From NCBI RefSeq assembly GCF_014904745.1, contig NZ_JACZCS010000014.1:186001-250000 (forward strand): a DNA stretch of 64,000 nt, read 5' to 3'. The DNA comes from Oricola nitratireducens (GTDB lineage Bacteria > Pseudomonadota > Alphaproteobacteria > Rhizobiales > Rhizobiaceae). This document shows positions 7,765 through 15,661 of this stretch, one piece after another. How positions within the stretch are numbered: the first letter of the stretch is position 1; each line of letters starts with the position of its first letter. The notes below the pieces were generated by a model. It did not search any database. It was not told the DNA's origin and saw only the letters and a list, made by a program, of their open reading frames with translations. Position numbers and translations under genes: made by a program.

Positions 7765-8715
7765 ATGGCACAGGCATTCGAAACCCCGGATCACACGGAC
7801 AATGACGACATCGCGGTCAACGCGGTCAGGGAATTCTGTTTACGCCCGCGGCCATTGCGCAGCGAGATAATCCGGCTGGTCGATCTCGTCCTCCCGCTCC
7901 TGAAGCTCGTCGGCGACGACAGCCGCCGCCGGATCGCGGCGAGCCTCGCGACCAACGAGTTCGCGCCGAAGACGCTGCTGCTGGCGCTGTGCGACTTTCC
8001 GGCCGCGGTCTGCTCGCCCATCCTGACGCGCAGCAAGCTGCTCAACGACGCCGAACTTCTCGCCATTCTCTCCCAGCACGGCGAACAGCATGCCCGGTCC
8101 ATCGCGCGACGGGGCAATCTCGGCACGCCGGTCCTCGATGCGCTGCGATCGCTCAAAAGCGAGGCCGTGAACCGGGCGCTCGATCTGCGCCGCCGTCTCG
8201 ACGACGCGATGCCGCCGGAACAGGCGCAATCCTTCGACCAGTTCCAGGCCCTGATGCATGGCGACGTTGCCGGCCATGCGCGCCCGGTCGTTCCGATCGA
8301 CAATGACGACCTGATCTCGCTGGCGCGCGATCCCAATCCGGTGCTGTTCCGCACCGCCGTCGCCGACGCGCTGGCGATCACCTTTGTCAGCGCAACGGCG
8401 CTGTGCACCAATCCGACCTCGAAAAACCTGATCTACATGCTGCGCTTCATCGGAATGCCGGTCAGGAAGGCGCTGATGGTCTTCACGGCGCTGGCGCCGG
8501 ACCTCGCGGAGGATCCCGAGGTCTCCGCGCGCTTCGAAGCCGTCTACGGCGAAATCACCGCCGACCAGGCGGTCAGGAAGGTCTGGGCGTGGCGCAGCGA
8601 CGACCTCCTCGCTCTGGCCCGCGAAGCGCTTGCCGTCAACGATCCGAACCTCGCCGGCGCATCGGACGCGGACCGCGCCGAGATCGAGGGCGACAGCTTC
8701 ATGAAGGTCGCCTGA
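7765..8715 (+). CDS. DUF2336 domain-containing protein
   Basis: A 316-residue mostly helical soluble protein of the DUF2336 family, with repeated short helices such as DSRRRIAASLATNEFAPKTL and RRGNLGTPVLDALRSL that resemble HEAT-like repeats. The start at 7765 (MAQAFETPDH) follows GGCGGTGGG; an ATG at 7747 would add six residues. DUF2336 proteins are restricted mainly to Alphaproteobacteria and their activity is unknown. A CtrA-type site upstream suggests cell-cycle control. The gene converges on the DUF1491 gene, with only eight bases between stops. Confidence 0.8.
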   Translation: MAQAFETPDHTDNDDIAVNAVREFCLRPRPLRSEIIRLVDLVLPLLKLVGDDSRRRIAASLATNEFAPKTLLLALCDFPAAVCSPILTRSKLLNDAELLAILSQHGEQHARSIARRGNLGTPVLDALRSLKSEAVNRALDLRRRLDDAMPPEQAQSFDQFQALMHGDVAGHARPVVPIDNDDLISLARDPNPVLFRTAVADALAITFVSATALCTNPTSKNLIYMLRFIGMPVRKALMVFTALAPDLAEDPEVSARFEAVYGEITADQAVRKVWAWRSDDLLALAREALAVNDPNLAGASDADRAEIEGDSFMKVA

Positions 8716-8723
8716 CGCGGCCT

Positions 8724-9083
8724 TCAAACGATATCGATGAATTCGGTCACCGGCCGGCCGAACAGTTCCAGTTCGACGACCCAGAAATCGGGATCGAGAC
8801 GCGCTTCGCGCTGGAACCGCGCGTCCAGTTCCTCGGGCGCAAGGCCTTCGCCGATAAGTTCGAACAGGCGTCCGCCGATCATGACTGCCTCATGGTCGGC
8901 AAAGACGCTCTGCGGCGCCTGGCCGTAAAGCGCCGCGCCCTCGCCGCGTTCGCCGGGCACGCAAATGAAGATTGCGCCGGCCTCGTCCGAACCGCGGCGC
9001 AATACCGTTGCGAAACCGCCAGCGCCGTTGACGCGGCGAATGGTGGCGGAAACGAAGATCGATGAGGTTAACCGGCTGGCCAA
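8724..9083 (-). CDS. DUF1491 family protein
   Basis: A 119-residue small soluble protein. The layout LTSSIFVSATIRRVNGAG, then a hydrophobic strand with GAIFICV, then LDPDFWVVELE near the C-terminus, is the DUF1491 pattern. It is the last gene of a three-gene minus-strand run with the peptidoglycan-binding protein (30-base gap) and the histidine kinase. The function of the family is unknown; co-occurrence with these envelope and signalling genes is the only clue. Confidence 0.8.
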   Translation of the reverse strand: MASRLTSSIFVSATIRRVNGAGGFATVLRRGSDEAGAIFICVPGERGEGAALYGQAPQSVFADHEAVMIGGRLFELIGEGLAPEELDARFQREARLDPDFWVVELELFGRPVTEFIDIV

Positions 9084-9113
9084 GGCGGCTCCGTTGCGGG
9101 CGGCGGGAATGCC

Positions 9114-10040
9114 CTACTGTATAAGCCCGACGGCACGCATCTTGTCGAGCAGGATGCCGTCGATTTCGCCGGTCACCGGAAGATGGAACAGGGCCTGGAA
9201 CTCGCGGATCGCCGCTTCCGTCTGCGCGCCGGAGACCCCGTCGACGACAACGTCGGTGTTGCCGAACGCCCGCAGCGCCGCCTGCACCTTGACGACTTCG
9301 GCCGACGGAATCTGCGAAGGCAACGGCACCGGAGCCGATTGCTCCTCGCCGGTCGCGATCAGTTCGGCGACGGTTTCGCCCTCGCCGGCGCTCTCCGCCA
9401 CCGGGCGCGGCGCCGGAATGGCGGCGGTCACGTCGAGATTGTTCTTGATCGACGTGACGAGCTGGGCGTCAGACAATTCGATACCGCGCAAGCCGGCCTT
9501 GTTCTTGTAGTCCTCGATGGCGGCATCCGTCTTCGGGCCGCGCAACCCGTCGACGTCGCCGTCGTAGTAACCGAGCTTGGTCAAAAGTTCCTGGATGCCG
9601 GCAATGCCGGTGTCGCCGCCCGGCGCGAGTTCGACGGGCTTTGGCGTCTGTTCGACGGCGACGATTGTCGGGCGGCGCATCGGCACCGGCGCGGACAACG
9701 GCACCTCGGCATGCGCCGATTGCCGCGATTCCGCCCCCTGAAGCTCGAAGCGGCTGACATTGGGCTCGCTTTCGGCGACCCGGGTCTTGCTGTCCGTCTT
9801 CGCGACTTCGCTCTGCGGAACCAGGCGCAGCAATTCCGGACGGGTCGCAAAAAGCGCCGACGGGTGCTGGTGGTCCTGGAAATAGACCGCGTTGGCCGTG
9901 AAGAACGTCATCGCGACGCAAAACGCCGTTACCGCGCCGGCGGAACCGGGATTGGCGACAATCACTTCGCCGAGATAGGACGCCGTGCCGCGAATGGCCG
10001 AGAAGACCGTCATTTCGTCATCCTGCGAGTCGAACTGCAT
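9114..10040 (-). CDS. Membrane-anchored protein with two peptidoglycan-binding domains
   Basis: A 308-residue protein with one N-terminal membrane helix (about residues 33-52), a Pro-rich variable linker, and two PG_binding_1 domains: IQELLTKLGYYDGDVDGLRG (about 148-205) and VQAALRAFGNTDVVVDGVSG (about 248-305). A periplasmic wall-binding role is likely. The start is uncertain: 10040 overlaps the kinase gene by 23 bases and has AAGG upstream; 10013 (MTVFSAIRG) also has an AGGA site and would begin just after the kinase stop. It follows the histidine kinase and is probably co-transcribed with it. Confidence 0.85.
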   Translation of the reverse strand: MQFDSQDDEMTVFSAIRGTASYLGEVIVANPGSAGAVTAFCVAMTFFTANAVYFQDHQHPSALFATRPELLRLVPQSEVAKTDSKTRVAESEPNVSRFELQGAESRQSAHAEVPLSAPVPMRRPTIVAVEQTPKPVELAPGGDTGIAGIQELLTKLGYYDGDVDGLRGPKTDAAIEDYKNKAGLRGIELSDAQLVTSIKNNLDVTAAIPAPRPVAESAGEGETVAELIATGEEQSAPVPLPSQIPSAEVVKVQAALRAFGNTDVVVDGVSGAQTEAAIREFQALFHLPVTGEIDGILLDKMRAVGLIQ

Positions 10041-11682
10041 TTCCGTTTACCTTGCGATTGGTTTCGCCCTGCAGGCGCCGGGCGGTTGAAAACTCCTCCG
10101 CTTCGATCTGGTGGCCGCGCGTGCCCGCGATACGGCTGGCGCTTTCCGGGATGAACACCGTCACGCGGGTTCCCTCGCCCGGTTCGCTTTCGACATCGAG
10201 CGTTCCGCCATGCAACTGCACGATGCCCATCACCACGGTCAGCCCCAAACCGGTGCCTTCGCAGGCGCGCGTATAGGAGTTGTCGGCCTGCATGAAAGGC
10301 GTGCCGATCGTGGCCAGTTCCTCGCCGGTCATGCCGATCCCCGTATCCGAAACACTGATCAGGACGCCGCGTTCGCGGCGTTCGGTCGAAAGCCGCACGG
10401 TGCCGCCAAGTTCGCTGAATTTCACCGCGTTCGAGAGGAGATTGAGCACGACCTGCTTGATCGCCCGGCGGTCGCCGTCGGCCTGCGCGATTTCCGGCGC
10501 GGCCACGAAATCGAGCGTGAGCCCCTTGGCATCGGCCTGCGGCTTGAGCATCGAGACGCATTCGCCGGCCATGCCATTGAGATCGAACGGCTCGCGCTGG
10601 ATGCCATAGGTGCCGGCATCGATTTTCGACAGGTCGAGGATCGTGTTGACGACCGACAGGAGATGCGTGCCGGAACTGTGGATCAGTTCGACATATTCGC
10701 GCTGGCGGTCATTGGCGAGCGCACCGAAGAGGTCGCGCCGCAGGATATCGGAAAAGCCGATGATCGAGTTGAGCGGCGTGCGCAATTCGTGGCTGACCGT
10801 CGCCAGGAAACGCTTCTGGACCGCCGTGCCCTCTTCGGACGCTGCCGCCTGTTCATCGGTTTGCGCGGCGGGCTCATGCAGCGCAAGCGCAACGCCGACG
10901 GCACTCGGAAGCAGTTCGGCGCGCACGGTCTTGAAGGACTGCGGCTCACCCGATTTGGCGAGATTGACGCGCACCGAGACCGGTGCAACCGTCTTGCGGG
11001 CCTTTGCCACGTCCGACAAGGCGCCGAGGAAGGCGATCCGGTCGGCAAGATGCACGTGGTCGATGAAGAGGCGGTGCGGACGAAAGATCGTGTCGCGATG
11101 GCCCGCCACGCGTTCGATGACGCCTTCGGGCGTCAACTCCAGTGTCGTTGTTTCGTCCTCTGCCGCGATCTCCGCGTCTTCCGCTTCGGCCGCGGGCGCG
11201 GCGCGCTCGGCGGGAACGATCAACGCGCGGATCCGTTCGGCGGTGCGCGTGCCGCCCGCGACCTGGAACAGCACCAGACCGCTGGTTAGCGCGAGAAGCG
11301 GCGATATGGCGACGAGCGCTCCGGCAAGAGCGCTCCAGCTCGCCAGGGCAAAGAGGCCGGCCATCCAGGGCGTGCTCGAAATGCTCAGCCAGCCGAGCGC
11401 CAGAAACGGGATCGCGACATAGGTCAGCGCGATCGCTGCCGCCGCGCCATAGGTGCCCGGCAGGCCGAAGCCGCTCAGCAGGATGCAGACGGGCGCGACG
11501 ACGAAGACGGCGCCCGCACCCAGCGCGATGAGGCGTTCGGCCAGGAACGTACGCAGGGCATCCGTCCCGGACGCGCCCTTCTGGCCATGGCCGACCGATC
11601 GCCGGGCCATGTCGCAAAGCGCCGTCTGATACTGCTCTGATATGGAACCGAGGAAGGCCAAGAATCGCAACTCACAACACAT
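10018..11682 (-). CDS. Membrane sensor histidine kinase (PleC/DivJ-like architecture)
   Basis: A 554-residue kinase. Several N-terminal membrane helices (about residues 45-145) precede a PAS-like region, then a HisKA domain with the H-box FLATVSHELRTPLNSIIGFS near residue 305, and an HATPase_c domain with N, G1 and G2 boxes (NLLSNAVKFSE, DTGIGM, GTGLGL). It has no receiver domain, so it must act on a separate response regulator. The multi-helix sensor followed by PAS and HisKA resembles cell-cycle kinases of the PleC/DivJ group; that assignment is inference. The start may instead be 11610 (MARRSVGHG); neither start has a strong ribosome site. It is transcribed ahead of a peptidoglycan-binding protein. 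Confidence 0.88.
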   Translation of the reverse strand: MCCELRFLAFLGSISEQYQTALCDMARRSVGHGQKGASGTDALRTFLAERLIALGAGAVFVVAPVCILLSGFGLPGTYGAAAAIALTYVAIPFLALGWLSISSTPWMAGLFALASWSALAGALVAISPLLALTSGLVLFQVAGGTRTAERIRALIVPAERAAPAAEAEDAEIAAEDETTTLELTPEGVIERVAGHRDTIFRPHRLFIDHVHLADRIAFLGALSDVAKARKTVAPVSVRVNLAKSGEPQSFKTVRAELLPSAVGVALALHEPAAQTDEQAAASEEGTAVQKRFLATVSHELRTPLNSIIGFSDILRRDLFGALANDRQREYVELIHSSGTHLLSVVNTILDLSKIDAGTYGIQREPFDLNGMAGECVSMLKPQADAKGLTLDFVAAPEIAQADGDRRAIKQVVLNLLSNAVKFSELGGTVRLSTERRERGVLISVSDTGIGMTGEELATIGTPFMQADNSYTRACEGTGLGLTVVMGIVQLHGGTLDVESEPGEGTRVTVFIPESASRIAGTRGHQIEAEEFSTARRLQGETNRKVNGNAVRLAG

Positions 11683-11806
11683 TCACGCGCGGCAACCATC
11701 GCCGCGCCGCCAAAATCGCAGTTCACCTTTAATGAATGGATAAATGACGCGGCATGGCGGAGCCGAATTGCCCTGTCGGGAGGGAAAGCGGCAAAGATTT
11801 AGCGTT

Positions 11807-11825
11807 ATGGTTAACGCGCGGTTCA
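11807..11825. promoter_or_regulatory. Candidate CtrA-binding site between histidine kinase and DUF5330 genes
   Basis: ATGGTTAA (11807-11814) is the CtrA half-site and begins a TTAA-N7-TTCA arrangement (11811-11825), one base from the full consensus. It lies in the 301-base divergent gap (11683-11983) that otherwise shows only an AT-rich patch near 11870-11890. It could serve the kinase on the minus strand or the DUF5330 gene on the plus strand. Confidence 0.4.
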
Positions 11826-11983
11826 CATAACAACCGCTTGAAACGGCGCGGCTTTTTCAGGGCCCGTAAACTTTTAGCAAAAATCGCCTAAAATCCCGCC
11901 TCTGCCGCTTCGGATGCGCCAAGAGATCATCGGATAGTGCTGGCATCGGGATTGGTGTCAGCAGACAGGTTTGGCGGAGAACC

Positions 11984-12328
11984 ATGCGTTTTCTCTTGAA
12001 ACTCTTCATTCTCGGATTCATCGGCCTGACGGTGTTGCCTGCCTTTGCGCCGGAGGAATACCAACAGGCCGCGGCCGGAACGGCCGACGGTCCGCAAGCG
12101 CCGTCGGCGTTTGAACTGACGTCCGTCGTCGGGCGCGCCGCCGCCGACGTCCGCGGCATCTGCGACCGCCAGCCGGGCGTCTGCGAAACCGGCAAGGACC
12201 TGATTTCCTACGCCGGCACCAGGGCGCGCGAAGGCCTCGTCATCGCCTATGCGATGTTCCGCCACGGCCATCCCTCCATGGCCGGCGAAAAGCCGGAAAA
12301 CGCCGTCGGCGATACGGCTGCGCAGTAA
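11984..12328 (+). CDS. DUF5330 domain-containing secreted protein
   Basis: A 114-residue protein with a signal peptide or anchor (FLLKLFILGFIGLTVLPAFA) followed by a small domain containing a conserved Cys pair (GICDRQPGVCETGKD). The start is supported by GGCGGAG five bases upstream. DUF5330 proteins are typical of Hyphomicrobiales and commonly sit next to a SufE gene, as here, 107 bases upstream. The function is unknown. Confidence 0.82.
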   Translation: MRFLLKLFILGFIGLTVLPAFAPEEYQQAAAGTADGPQAPSAFELTSVVGRAAADVRGICDRQPGVCETGKDLISYAGTRAREGLVIAYAMFRHGHPSMAGEKPENAVGDTAAQ

Positions 12329-12435
12329 GCGCCTGAAATCCGCCGGGCTTGCCGGGCGGCACTCCTCCGACTAAGTAGCCTGTCAGGACACGCGGCCTGT
12401 CGCCGCGTGCGCAAACGTGTCAATTTCGCAGGCTC

Positions 12436-12867
12436 ATGGACATGGTTCCGGCAATCGAAACGATCATCGACGATTTCGCCTTCCTCGACGATTGGGAAGA
12501 CAAGTACCGCTACGTGATCGAGCTTGGCCGCAGCCTGTCCGATCTCCCCGAGGCCGAAAAGACCGCCGCCAACAAGGTGCATGGCTGCGTCAGCCAGGTT
12601 TGGCTCGTGACCGAGGTCGAGGACGGCGCCGATCCTGTGGTGACCTTCCGCGGCGATTCCGACGCCCATATCGTGCGCGGCCTCGTGGCGATCATGATCT
12701 CGGCCATGTCGGGACGCAAGGCGTCGGAGATCCAGGCGCTTGACGCCGCCGCGCTGATGAAGTCGCTCGGCCTGGAAGACAATCTCACGCCGCAGCGTTC
12801 GAACGGTTTGCGCGCCATGGTGGCGCGCATGAAGGACGATGCGCGCGCCGCCGCCGAAGCGGCCTGA
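12436..12867 (+). CDS. sufE: SufE family cysteine desulfurase accessory protein
   Basis: A 143-residue SufE. The active-site Cys is in KVHGCVSQVWL (about residue 52), and the helical framework ends in a basic Ala-rich tail. SufE accepts persulfide sulfur from the SufS desulfurase and stimulates Fe-S cluster assembly in the cytoplasm. No other suf genes are in the window, so it is a detached copy as is common in this order. A perfect 8-bp hairpin without a T-run lies in the leader at 12389-12409. Confidence 0.92.
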   Translation: MDMVPAIETIIDDFAFLDDWEDKYRYVIELGRSLSDLPEAEKTAANKVHGCVSQVWLVTEVEDGADPVVTFRGDSDAHIVRGLVAIMISAMSGRKASEIQALDAAALMKSLGLEDNLTPQRSNGLRAMVARMKDDARAAAEAA

Positions 12868-12881
12868 TCCCCTTCCGCTGC

Positions 12882-13694
12882 TCACAATGACGGCCGGAAC
12901 CCGTCCGCGCCCCAATGCAGAATCCGGCGCGCATGCCGCGTGCCCGGCTGCGGCGGATGGTAATGGCGGTCGAGCATCGCCAACCCCGTCTTGAGCATCA
13001 GCTTTGCCGACCGGCGCGGCCAGCCGCGCTCGCGCTCCACCTGTTCCAGTCCCTTGAGGAAACAGCACATGTCGAGGAGCGCGCCGCCGAGCTCCGGTCC
13101 CACCGCCTCGATGGCGCGGTGAACGCGCTCGCGCGCGGCAAGCGCGCCGTCGGTCAGGTCCGCGCCACCGTTCCGGCCGCCCTTGCCGGATTTCGCCATG
13201 CGCGAGAAATCCCAGGACGCGGTCACGCGCGGCTGCAGCATCGCCCGCTCGAAATCGGCCCGCAGCCTTTCGCCTGCCGACGCTTCGACCCTGTCGAGCC
13301 AGGGCCGGCCTTTGCCGTCCTTCAACCGGGCCAGAGATGAAAGCGGCGACTCGTCGTCGTTGACGACGACGCGTTCCCGCCGGCCATCCACGCATATGTC
13401 GCTACCGCGCAGATGCCTGTGCTGCGCCGCAAAGCCGCCGCCCTCGGACCGGCGCAGGGCCGCCCGCCCCTCGCCTGTGATATCGACCCGCATTGCCTCG
13501 TCCCGCGGCGCGACGTCGATCCAGCCCCTGCGCCGCAGATGCTCGCAATCGGTGCGCGCGAACCGAACGGAACGCTCGCCGGGAAACTCCAGCAGCCACG
13601 TCGCCGGATCGCCGGTTTCGCGCAGCGCCGCCGGCCGCTTCGCGAGCAGCCGCAGATAGCGCAGCAACCGCTTGTCGCGTTTGGCGTCATCCAT
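12882..13694 (-). CDS. DUF6456 domain-containing protein
   Basis: A 270-residue basic protein. The N-terminal part (about 1-85) looks like a winged-helix unit with EHLRRRGWIDVAPRDEA and ITGEGRAALRR. The C-terminal part (about 120-270) holds the DUF6456 core, including LLDMCCFLKGLEQVERERGW and the helix RRSAKLMLKTGLAMLDRHYH. DNA binding is plausible from the winged-helix-like start, but this is inference. Its start overlaps the end of the DnaA-domain gene by eight bases, so the two are translationally coupled. Confidence 0.75.
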   Translation of the reverse strand: MDDAKRDKRLLRYLRLLAKRPAALRETGDPATWLLEFPGERSVRFARTDCEHLRRRGWIDVAPRDEAMRVDITGEGRAALRRSEGGGFAAQHRHLRGSDICVDGRRERVVVNDDESPLSSLARLKDGKGRPWLDRVEASAGERLRADFERAMLQPRVTASWDFSRMAKSGKGGRNGGADLTDGALAARERVHRAIEAVGPELGGALLDMCCFLKGLEQVERERGWPRRSAKLMLKTGLAMLDRHYHPPQPGTRHARRILHWGADGFRPSL

Positions 13695-14145
13695 CCGGGC
13701 GCACCGCCTGGCGTTCCAGTGAAAAGGCGATCGTGACCAGCTTTTCCATCCGCCCGACGATCAGGTCGAAATCCTCGTCGTCGCGAAGATCCTCGATGGT
13801 ATGGCAGGCGTGAACCACCGTGCTTTTGTCGCGTCCGAAGCCCGCGCCGACGGCCGTCATCTTCATGCCGAGCGTCACATTGGCGATATACATGCCGATC
13901 TGGCGGACGCGCGAGACAGGCAATGCGGTGCGGTTTGGAGACCGCAGCTGGCGGCTGCTGACATTGAAGAAGATCGCAAGCAGGTCGATCAGGCCGTCAC
14001 ACACGGCGATCGCGTTTTCGCCGTCGAAACGCCCGCGAGCAAAGGGCGGCCCCGCTTCAACGAAATCGCCGGGCCGTGCGAAACCTGTATCGGGTGCGCC
14101 GGGGTCGAGCCCGAACAGCGTTTCTGCCTGATTGTCTTGCGGCAT
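13687..14145 (-). CDS. Orphan DnaA domain-IV (DnaA-box-binding) protein
   Basis: A 152-residue protein. Residues 65-130 match domain IV of the replication initiator DnaA: RQIGMYIANVTLGMKMTAVG, then GRDKSTVVHACHTIE, the DnaA signature with Lys where full DnaA often has His. The AAA+ ATPase domain is absent, so it can bind DNA but not form an initiator filament by itself. It could compete for or modulate DnaA boxes, or act as a transcription regulator. A GAGGAG site supports the start. It is coupled to the DUF6456 gene downstream. Confidence 0.85.
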   Translation of the reverse strand: MPQDNQAETLFGLDPGAPDTGFARPGDFVEAGPPFARGRFDGENAIAVCDGLIDLLAIFFNVSSRQLRSPNRTALPVSRVRQIGMYIANVTLGMKMTAVGAGFGRDKSTVVHACHTIEDLRDDEDFDLIVGRMEKLVTIAFSLERQAVRPDG

Positions 14146-14165
14146 ACCGTGTCATCTCCTCATAA

Positions 14166-14179
14166 AGGAATATATTCCT
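14166..14179. promoter_or_regulatory. Perfect 14-bp AT-rich palindrome (candidate operator)
   Basis: AGGAATATATTCCT is fully self-complementary and lies 21 bases upstream of the DnaA-domain gene start, inside the 202-base gap to the next plus-strand gene at 14348. AT-rich T-A-step sites are the type bound by MucR/Ros proteins, and a mucR gene lies 0.5 kb away. The link is speculative. Confidence 0.35.
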
Positions 14180-14347
14180 ATATCAGAGAGACAGCGGTTG
14201 CATAAGTTTTCCCGCCACGATTGCGAAAAAACACCGACAGCACGCCGGCGTGGCGATTATCCGGGCGCTCTGCCCGCCGGGTTTATCCAACCGGGCCGAA
14301 CCGCGGTTACGGTCACGTCTTCCGGATTATCAAGGGAGACCGCTTGC

Positions 14348-14698
14348 GTGACATTCGCCGGGACACACAATCTCGGGCCCAGGGAGCGCGAAAACCGCGC
14401 CGCTCACGGGCCCGGTTCGATCCTGCCGATCCTGTATGCGAGGCCGGAACAAATGGCGGCGATGCCGACCGGCGAGCTGCGGATCTGGGCGGATCGCATC
14501 ACCGCCGCGATCCGGCGCGAACGCGCGAAAAGCGTGATGCGCCACTGGTCCTACGATCTCAACCGCCATATCGCGCTGAAACAAGCGCGCGACCGCATCG
14601 CCGGCGAGCTGGAACGGCGCGCGACGCGCCGCCCGCAAACGCGAAAGCCGCGGACACCGCCGCGGCTTTGCAATCCGGAAAGACCGGAAACGCCTTAG
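14348..14698 (+). CDS. Small conserved hypothetical protein (GTG start)
   Basis: A 116-residue basic, helical protein. The GTG at 14348 is chosen because AAGGGAG lies nine bases upstream; frames starting further upstream cross low-quality sequence. The core [20 protein letters not shown] and [20 protein letters not shown] reads like a real amphipathic helical protein. It lacks membrane segments and has one C-terminal cysteine. Its stop overlaps the mucR stop by four bases on the opposite strand. No function can be given. Confidence 0.5.
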   Translation: MTFAGTHNLGPRERENRAAHGPGSILPILYARPEQMAAMPTGELRIWADRITAAIRRERAKSVMRHWSYDLNRHIALKQARDRIAGELERRATRRPQTRKPRTPPRLCNPERPETP

Positions 14699-15114
14699 CG
14701 CTTGGATCCGCGCTTGCGTCCCAGTCCCATTTCGCGCGCCAGCTTCGAGCGCTGGGCGGCGTAGGCCGGAGCAACCATCGGATAGTCGGCCGCAAGGCCC
14801 CACTTCTCGCGATACTCTTCCGGCGTCATGTTGTAGTGGCTCATCAGGTGACGCTTGAGCGACTTGAACTTCTGGCCGTCTTCCAGGCAAATGATGTAGT
14901 CGTCCGTGACCGAACGCTTCGGATTCACGGCGGGGCGCGGCTTTTCCTGGACCTCTTCAACAGCGCCGGTAAGCGTCTTACCGAGCGCCGAGTGTATTTC
15001 GGAGATCAGCCCGGGCAAGTCTCCGGCCGGAACAGGATTGTTGCTGACATAGGCAGACACGACATCTGCGGTCAGTTCAGCCAGAAGATCATTTTGCCCC
15101 GAGGTCTCTGTCAT
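14695..15114 (-). CDS. mucR: MucR/Ros family zinc-finger transcriptional regulator
   Basis: A 139-residue protein with an N-terminal oligomerisation region (about 1-65) and a C-terminal zinc finger, [18 protein letters not shown]. The metal pattern is C-x2-D-x9-H-x3-H, the Cys-Asp-His-His variant known for MucR proteins. It ends in the basic tail [10 protein letters not shown]. MucR represses or activates exopolysaccharide, motility and cell-cycle genes in rhizobia and brucellae and binds AT-rich DNA. The polysaccharide genes at the far end of this window are plausible targets. Upstream lie a CRP-type dyad and an AT-rich tract at 15265-15305 suited to autoregulation. Confidence 0.93.
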   Translation of the reverse strand: MTETSGQNDLLAELTADVVSAYVSNNPVPAGDLPGLISEIHSALGKTLTGAVEEVQEKPRPAVNPKRSVTDDYIICLEDGQKFKSLKRHLMSHYNMTPEEYREKWGLAADYPMVAPAYAAQRSKLAREMGLGRKRGSKR

Positions 15115-15193
15115 TTTTTATAATCCTTGCGTTTTTTAGAGCGTTGCGCGAGATGCCCTCGCGTGCAAATCCGGTTACACTTCCTATACCGTT

Positions 15194-15209
15194 TGTGACA
15201 CGTATCACA
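15194..15209. promoter_or_regulatory. CRP/FNR-family consensus dyad upstream of mucR
   Basis: TGTGACACGTATCACA has perfect TGTGA and TCACA arms around six bases, the consensus of CRP-type dimers. It is centred about 87 bases upstream of the mucR start. A downstream AT-rich stretch (15265-15305, ttttttatatg and following) may hold MucR sites. Which CRP/FNR-family protein binds it in this organism is unknown. Confidence 0.5.
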
Positions 15210-15228
15210 ACAAATTGGAATGCCATAG

Positions 15229-15263
15229 TAAAAAACCCCCGTGAATAAGCAACCCCCGGTTGC
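15229..15263 (-). terminator. Possible terminator of the mnh operon
   Basis: GCAACC (15249-15254) and GGTTGC (15258-15263) pair around a three-base loop. Read on the minus strand, an AT-rich stretch and a run of six T (near 15231-15236) follow, but with a gap of about ten bases. The geometry is imperfect for an intrinsic terminator. Confidence 0.3.
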
Positions 15264-15315
15264 AAATCCCGTTGTTTTTTATATGTATAAACGTATAGGA
15301 TGTATTACGTCAAGG

Positions 15316-15657
15316 TCAACGCGATGATTTTGATTCGCGCATTTCATCAAGTACTGAAGTTTTCACAAGTCCATACCCAACCACATAGGCAGCTTTGGCA
15401 AGCAAATGAGCGGAAATTGGGGCAGTGAGAAGAAAAAAGACAATCGCCGCCAGCGCGCGCGTGACCGTCGCGGTATCGCCCGCATGAACTGCGAGTGCAA
15501 GCAAAACGAGACCTGATCCAAGTGTTCCCGCTTTAGATGCAGCATGCATGCGTGAATATATATCGGGAAAACGCCACAATCCGACCGCGGCGACAAACGC
15601 AAAAAAAGCGCCCGAAAGTATTAGCAAACCTGCCAGTATATTTATGACCGTTTCCAC
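15316..15657 (-). CDS. mnhG: Na+/H+ antiporter subunit G (Mrp complex)
   Basis: A 113-residue MnhG/PhaG with three hydrophobic helices and the family segment LWRFPDIYSRMHAASKAGTLG. It is the last gene of the seven-gene Mrp operon, four bases after mnhF. The Mrp complex exchanges Na+ or K+ for H+ across the inner membrane and is needed for pH and salt tolerance and, in Sinorhizobium, for symbiosis. Subunit G is essential for the assembled complex. Confidence 0.93.
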   Translation of the reverse strand: METVINILAGLLILSGAFFAFVAAVGLWRFPDIYSRMHAASKAGTLGSGLVLLALAVHAGDTATVTRALAAIVFFLLTAPISAHLLAKAAYVVGYGLVKTSVLDEMRESKSSR

Positions 15658-15661
15658 GTCG

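Noticed and set aside
12389-12409. Perfect 8-bp hairpin before sufE
   Set aside because: It has no T-run and no evidence of alternative pairing; isolated hairpins are common in GC-rich gaps.
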